A stretch of 64,000 nt of DNA. Origin: Macrocystis pyrifera (lineage: Eukaryota > Sar > Phaeophyceae > Laminariales > Laminariaceae). Made by a program: the position numbers and the translations under genes. The DNA lies in assembly GCA_031763025.1 (NCBI GenBank), contig JASSKH010000010.1:5079901-5143900 (forward strand), read 5' to 3'. Shown here piece after piece: positions 57,850 through 64,000 of the stretch. How positions within the stretch are numbered: position 1 is the stretch's first letter; every line of letters starts with the position of its first letter. The notes below the pieces were generated by a model. It was not told where the DNA came from. It did no database searches and saw only the letters and a program-made list of their open reading frames with translations.

Positions 57850-58724
57850 GAGGGTACGCGCCTCTTTTAACTGCATCGGTGCGCCTACCGTTCATTCCCG
57901 CATGCCCTCCCCAAACTCGATACGAAAGGACATATAGTGTAGTATGCGCACATTGGAAGAATAACAATTAAATGGATCCTCGCGGTTTTTTGTGTTTTTT
58001 TGGCTTTCGGTGGATGGGTAAAAACAAAGCTTAACCTCACCGCACTTCCACACATAACTGTGTTGTGTCGTGTGTCAATATAACTCAGTTGTAGGTAGCA
58101 ACAGCACTGCTGTGACATGCAGTAGCGCGAGTACGTCGACCCGCCCCGATCCTCCGGCTAGAGTATCAGGTGCGGTGGAGATAGCCACCCGGAGAGGGGA
58201 GCTCTCCGGGTAGTGTGGGACTTGCGCGAAGCTCACCCACTAACAAAAACCCGGGGTACGCTGCCTACCTACCGTGCCCCCCACACGGCTAGTAGCGTAA
58301 ACTCGTTACCGGAAATCCCTCCACCAGGACCTCTATGGACCCCTCAGAATGAGCACAGTCCTGGTGGCCCCGGTGCATTCCGCGCAACTAACGTACCAGG
58401 TAGACGTCGAAAACAAACAAAAACCGGCGCTCGAGACTCTGCTACTAGAATCTCTCTAAGAATAATCACTCTGCCGTCCGGGGTGGACAATGGCCGGTCA
58501 CCAAAGGGTCCAGCTCCATCATCTCCGTGTTGCTCGGTAGCGTTCCACCCCGCCCAGCACCTCCCCTAGTACCGCTCTGTCTCTCCCGCAGGCGCTACTG
58601 GAGGGATGCCCGACCCGCCCCCGTCTTCCCGAAGACTGACCGACAGGGTGAACAGCACCTCGGGTGTCGTGGTGCCCCCCCCTCCCCCCCTACACCGACA
58701 TTCGCGGGCTGGTGCGTGCGGGTC
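57850..58724. repeat. Duplicated 3' flank of kinase B
   Basis: Aligns with 24,370-25,388: the GACTGCATCGG(Y)(A/G)CGCCTACC start, the hairpin, and the CCCTACACCGACATTCGCGG block just beyond the stop codon. Confidence 0.8.
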
Positions 58725-61700
58725 TTAGGAAGGCCCGGAAATCTCGGCGAAGGGTGCCGACGGGGGTGTGGCAGCGAATGGGGCGTGAGCGGGCGCCCCG
58801 AAACCGCGCGCTAGCACCTGCGCAAAGGTGAGAAGCGCGTTCGCGCCGGCCACCACCTGAGGGCGGGGAGCCGCTGCCGGGGGCGAACCAGAGTCTGAGG
58901 CTTGAACGGACGCGCCGAAACCGCGCGCGAGCACCTGCGCAAAGGTGAGAGGCAAGTCGGTCTCGCCCACCACCCGAGGAAGGGGTGTTGCCGCCGGGGG
59001 CGTGGCAGAGCCGTCGGCGGGAGCGGGAGCGCCGAATCCGCCAGCGATCAACTGCGCGAAGGTGAGAGGCAAGTCGGTCTCGCCCACCACCCGAGGATGG
59101 GGCGTTGCCGCCGGGGGCGTGGCAGTGTCGTCGGCGGGAGCGGGAGCGCCGAACCCGCCAGCGAGCAACTGCGCGAAGGTGATCGGCGTGTCGGTCCCAC
59201 CCACCACCCGAGGACGGAGTGTAACCGCCGGGGGCGTTGGCATATTGTCGGCGGGTGCGGACGCACCGAACCCACCAGCGAGCACCTGCATAAACGTGAG
59301 AGGCGGTTCGGGGCCGTCCACTACCCCGACCTCCACGTCTTCCTGGGGCCGCCCTCCGTCGGACCCTTCTCCACTACCACTGCCACCAGCACCGCCACTG
59401 CCACCGTCACCGCTACCGCTACCGTCACCACCACCGCTACCGCTACCGCCGCCGTAGGCCTGTCCCGCAAGGGGCACCGAAGCGACGGGGGGGGAAATAT
59501 TCTCCGAACTGAACATTCCTCCCAGGGAGCGAAGCATGTCGGCAGACCGATTGGCCAGCACCCGCGCAGCCGATCCCGGAAACGGTGGGGCCCACCCAGC
59601 GATTTCCTCCAGGGAGGGAATGTCCGTGCCATGGATGATCTCCTCCGCGTGCGGTCCCAAGCCGATCGGTGCCGAGCCGTGCGATGTTGAACCGCGCGGT
59701 GGCTCAACGGCCCGAGCGCCCGGAAACACAACAGCATCCGCACCAACGTCCGCTCCACCCGCGTGCGGTCCGACAATAAGGGGGGGTGCGAGGTGAACCC
59801 ACTCCGTGGACGGTGTGCCCTGGCCCTCGCGCTGTCCCGCCAAGGGGAGATGAGAAAGGAGTCCCCCTACGGCCACGCCTCCCGAGGAGCTCCTGTCGCC
59901 ATCGCCTTCAGTTCTAACCAGTCCTGACGCCGGCAACCCCGAAGCGTGGACGATGGTGGAGTCCCTCCCCCCGTTGCCGTTACCCTGCGGGATAAACCCC
60001 CCGCCACCATTGCCACCGCCCACGACGAGAGGAATTGCCGGTGACAGGGGAGCGAGGGCGGGTGGGGGAGGAGTTCCTAGCCGGAGACCGAACCCAGGCG
60101 GTACAGCGACGAGGGTTTTCTCATGGGTGGCAGTTTTCCTGGCCAGGTCGCGCAGGAGGGTGGTCAGCACTGGTAAGTTGGGGCGGTCCAGGGGGTTTCG
60201 AGATAATGTCTTGGCCAGCCACTCACACGTCTTCAGGCACGAGCAAGGAGCGTTGAATACAGCAGGGGTGGGAAGAGACAGTTGGGAGGGCTGGGTCAAT
60301 TACGCTGTGTGTGTCAGTAGTCACAGACACGTCATGAACATGTTCTCAGAAGAGCAATGAGGTAAATATACGTGCGTATTGCGGTTCCGTGGTGGAATAT
60401 GAGGCCACTTTACCTTTCGATTGTCTTTGTGACTTCGTAAACGGTGGTGCCGAGGTTTGAAGAGCAACGCTACATTTCACGTGAGCTGGACGTTTCACCG
60501 TGTCACAAAAGTTGAAGCTGGGGGAGCGAGTCCAGGCTCTTGTTTGGTGTCGTCTCAGCACCGAAATCGCTTGGGCAGATCGCGCGTCCTTCTCCATCAC
60601 AGGTGAAGATGAATGCTAGTGTGTTGTTTGAGCAGGGCGTGATCGACATGTTCTGGAAAACTGCGCGCTAAGACTGACCCCATGTTCCTTGGGAACTGGA
60701 ATCAGGTTGGGCCCAAGATTGAATCAAGAATCCGCCAGAAATGGGTACGACAGAAACTCACCTTCCGTTCTGCGGACGGGGGCAGAGCCGGGTTGAAGTT
60801 GCCTGCCTGGAGAAGAGTTCGGATCAGACTGCTGTCGGACATAGTGCGCTCGGTGACCTCCGCCTGTATGCACAATTTCACATGCCAGACAGAAACATAG
60901 GCACGCCGCAAGTACGCATCAGAACCACGTAGTAGATCAGTGCGTGACATTCACACTGTCACAGATCCGAGACTAAGATGAGGGTTGAGATACAAAATGG
61001 TATCGCTCGTATTATCGTAACACACGGTGTATACGTAGCGAAAATCGAGCTGCAGTTTCAGGAACGGCACCTCACGCAAATCTGGCATACAGTACAGATA
61101 TACGTAAACGATTCATGAAGTAAGGATGGTCGACGCTGCCCGATTCGGTCGAGCGCGCGAAAACGATCGAAGCCCGCGAGAAAAGCCGGCCCTGATGCGG
61201 ACTCACCCGGAGCTGGTTCTGGCAACCCCCCGTGGCTTGCAGAATACTTAGGCGTTCCAGCTCTCCCGCCGTCATCAGCATCTGCAGTAGATCGACGTCG
61301 ACGTTCGGGATGGACAGTTGGACTATAATTAAGAGGCGGAGGGGAAAATGTGGGCTAGTTGGCCGGCTGGCCTTGCGATGGCACCAGGGGGATACGTGCG
61401 TACGTATGTATGTGCGTGGCTGCAGGTGGCTTATTGAGACAGCACACAGCCAAGCTTTAGGCAGCGTTACACCACTGTTCGTTTCAGTGAACACCCCGGC
61501 ACCCGCAATTGCAGCCCAATCGACGCCTCACCAGCCACGCACATGTCGCTTACCGTGTGGGCCCACATGCTGACAACTTCTTCCTTCAACCTAGGGTGGG
61601 CCAGGATGAAGCACGCGTCAACCGCGACCGCAAACGCGTCTTGGTTGGGTGCTGCTTCGACTTCCCCCAGGGCGTTCTCCAGGGGAATCCACCCCAAGGT

Positions 61701-63576
61701 GCCTGTTTTAACTTTCCTTGTCTCACCCACTCCTGTGGTGTTCGCGACAAGGACAAGCGTGAGTATGGTTGGGTGTGCAACGCGTTAGATGTGATAGGCT
61801 GTCAGGTCGTGGGGGGCAGCGCACCGTGTTGTTTGCACCTGCGAAACGTTGTCCGTGTCGTGAGGTATACATGTTTCCATAATGTTGAGAATACAACAAT
61901 ACTCTCTTTTGCCATGTTAGACCTCCGTTAGAACAAACCCTGATGTGAGCATAATACAACCGAGAAAGGGCACTGCTCAACAAGAAGACCTTCCAACCGG
62001 GAGAAAACCTGTGATTCTGCCGTGTGATTTTTAGGAAAGCTTGCCTTTCTCTGGATTGAGGTGTAAATTACCTCCCAGTGATGGAGTAGCACATCCATCC
62101 CGTGTCACACACACACCCCTAAAACGTGGGTGAAATACTCGGAATATAACGGGTGGAGTGACGGGGATTTTTCGCGCGTTCGTTTATACTTTCCTTCCTG
62201 AAATTCTACCCTCCATCCTCACTCCCCGACTCACCGCACCACAAGCCAGGATCAGTGATTTTTGCTACGAAACCAGTGGGGCCACCAGAGCGGAAGATGA
62301 GAGTGTTCTCGAGCTTCACGTCGCAGTGGACCATCCCTTCACTGTGGATATGATGCAGCCCTTCGGTCATATCAGCCTCAAAGCTGTCCACAAACAACAC
62401 AGTTCAAGAAAAAACGAAATATGCACAAAGCGGGCGACATGCATATTTTAAGCGTGCAGCAGGTCCAGGCACTGGAACGCGTGCTCGGATGACCGCCGCG
62501 TTCCAATTTCTGTGGGAGGCAGTGTGTACCTCCGGAACGTGCGCGTGCTGAGCATGGGTGGCGCTACATTGGAAAATAGCGCGCAAAGTTGATCCCGACT
62601 TCACGTAGAAAAAATACAAAGCCGGTTCCCAAACTGCTCAGGCGGTGGTTCCCTACTGCACCTATTGATAGTACAACAGTATCGTAGTGATTACTGGACG
62701 GTAGTCCAAACGGTCGACTCGACGTACTAATCGCGCAGAGCATAGCTATCCCCAACAAGGTCTTCGTTTCGTACTTCCATTGCAGTACCGTATGTCGTAC
62801 AGAAAAGAACGCCGTTCACTGCAGCGTGTTTAAAAAATCTTGTTCGATCACTCGAGTCGGATGCCTCCATGCAACAAAAACGTATCTTCAGGAACGCTGG
62901 CGTTAAATGGCGAAGCGTTGAAGAATAGCCCCGAGCTGGAAGAGCGCGTCGATCAGTCCTCATGTGCAACACTGCGAGTAGCGAACAGATACATGCCTAC
63001 CGCGAAAAGAGACACCGCATGTACACATGTGCCGTCGGGTCTGGTCACCTTATTTGCTGTGCCAGTGTAAAAACCGTGCCACTCGTTCCCCCACTGGCCT
63101 GAAGCAGGTCACAGAGCGCGATCTCCATGACCAACCCCTCTGATCCCGCTACGTCACTTAAGCATTCCACGTTCACGATGTTGGGGTGTTTCCTCACGCT
63201 GAGATGTGGGGGGCAAGAGGGGGGCGGGGGGGAGGGGATGACATGAGGCGAGCGATACCTCGGTCGTACGAGCGACTAACCTTTCATCGCCCAACGTTCG
63301 AACGTGAACATCAAATAAAAACAGTAGTATTTACACCAAGCAACCATTCAGGTGCGACTTCGAGCACTACTGCCTCCGTATGCGTGGCGGCTCTATTCGG
63401 ACATATGCGTAGGCTTAACTATGGCACAGAAGATCATACACAGTACGCTAATGGCGTCGCGACACACAAGAAGGGGGGGCTCACATCACGTATGCGAGCA
63501 TCTCCCTCAGCAGTAATGCTCCCGAATTCCCCTGGTACAAGAGTCGGTGGGAGGGGGGCTTGTGACGTCGGCAAGG
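58725..63576 (-). CDS. Protein kinase B: kinase domain plus repeat tail, 5' end off window
   Basis: Paralogue of kinase A. Exons on the minus strand: 63,576-63,485 (GNSGALLLREMLAYV); 63,198-63,049 (KHPNIVNVECLS, EGLVMEIAL); a short uncertain exon near 62,930; 62,383-62,235 (GLHHIHSEGMVHCDVKLENT, TDPG); 61,732-61,554 (GTLGWIPLEN, NQDAFAVAVDAC); 61,322-61,207; 60,863-60,762; and 60,230-58,725 (CEWLAKTLSRNPLDRPNLPV, then the tail). The glycine-loop exon should lie just right of 64,000. The catalytic Asp, Lys and Asn are present; HCD replaces HRD and DPG replaces DFG. The tail contains a Gly/Ser-rich stretch and five 39-residue repeats and ends EISGPS. Donors are GTGAGT, GTGAGC, GTAAGC or GTGACC. 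The short fourth exon seems one base out of phase, so activity is uncertain. Substrate unknown. Confidence 0.7.
58728..59303 (-). repeat. Five tandem 117-bp coding repeats in kinase B tail
   Basis: Each 39-residue unit follows PLTFAQLLAGGFGAPAPA, a short variable spot, TPPAATP and RVVGETDL. Four full units and one 36-residue last unit precede the stop. Kinase A has one frameshifted remnant only. The repeats are likely disordered, perhaps a spacer or interaction array. Confidence 0.9.
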
Positions 63577-64000
63577 CTGAAAACATGGTGTAGCTCAGCG
63601 AGGGTAAACCAAACAATGTAGCGATCTGTGCACAGCCGCGGCAGCTGCAATAGCAGGAGAGGCATCGCTTACTTGTTGTACTACCCTGGAGTTACAGGTT
63701 GGCGAACGAACATCGTCGTTATTGCCCGTGGTATCCCATCGACGTTTGATCTGAATCAGATTTTTGTCGTAGACCACAAGGAACAAGTTCTTGGTTTCGT
63801 TTTAGTTTTTTCACGCTACTCTGATTGACGTCGCACAAAAAACGCGGCGATATGCTAATGCGTGTCTTGTGATGTGAGCATGGACTAGATGATGGCGACG
63901 AGTGATAGTGAGGATAATATCACCCACCACCACCACCACCACCACCACCACCAACGAAAACAACAACAACAACAACAACAACAAATGCATTACGCTATAG
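63577..64000. other. Intron 1 of kinase B and CAC/CAA microsatellites
   Basis: Aligns with 30,246-30,690 of the kinase A locus (for example ACGCGGCGATATGCYAATG). A (CAC)n run at 63,926-63,952 and an (AAC)n run at 63,958-63,983 are longer than in A. No exon is seen before the edge. Confidence 0.6.

Noticed and set aside
58902..59690. Plus-strand 262-codon repeat protein
   Set aside because: Complement of the kinase B tail repeats; the minus strand joins to kinase exons in frame.

Overview
The window is eukaryotic nuclear DNA. Its coding signal is cut into short exons by GT(GAG)...AG introns, and there are no operons or bacterial-style gene packing. Dense CAG, poly-G and AAT microsatellites, non-LTR retrotransposon debris, many short terminal-inverted-repeat elements and a high-GC exon style best fit a stramenopile, most likely an Ectocarpus-like brown alga. 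That assignment is inference from texture, not from a marker gene.

Layout. 1-5 kb: a decayed non-LTR retrotransposon (LINE-A, minus strand) with a poly(C) 3' tail, split by a 5'-truncated second family (LINE-B, plus strand). 8.5-11.8 kb: a possible minus-strand gene with Cys-rich exons and an OTU-protease-like C-terminal exon, divided by a CAG-rich intron. 12.8-14.3 and 17-18.5 kb: further LINE-B pieces. 15.3-16.3 kb: an apparently intronless NADAR (YbiA-like) gene on the minus strand, the clearest single-exon gene here. 19-24 kb: more poly(C)-tailed retroelement ends and a minisatellite, with no gene I can support.

24.4-34.3 kb: a multi-exon minus-strand protein kinase gene (kinase A) with coiled-coil exons upstream. 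57.9-64 kb: a paralogue (kinase B), whose first kinase exon lies beyond the right edge. Six internal exons have identical lengths in A and B (92, 150, 149, 179, 116 and 102 bp). The last exon encodes a Pro/Gly-rich tail, with five 39-residue repeats in B and a frameshifted remnant in A. Both 3' flanks are also duplicated.

35.6-46.1 kb is the most unusual part. It is a graveyard of decayed exons from the same kinase family, several arranged as head-to-head inverted pairs that share the intron donor at the centre. Such palindromes could be recombination scars, or could be transcribed into hairpin RNA matching kinases A and B. 46-58 kb holds only repeats: GACCC arrays, a 61-bp tandem repeat, several MITE-like elements and a near-perfect 35-bp-stem hairpin.

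Intron boundaries were read by eye and by A/B comparison. Start codons of the multi-exon genes are not established.
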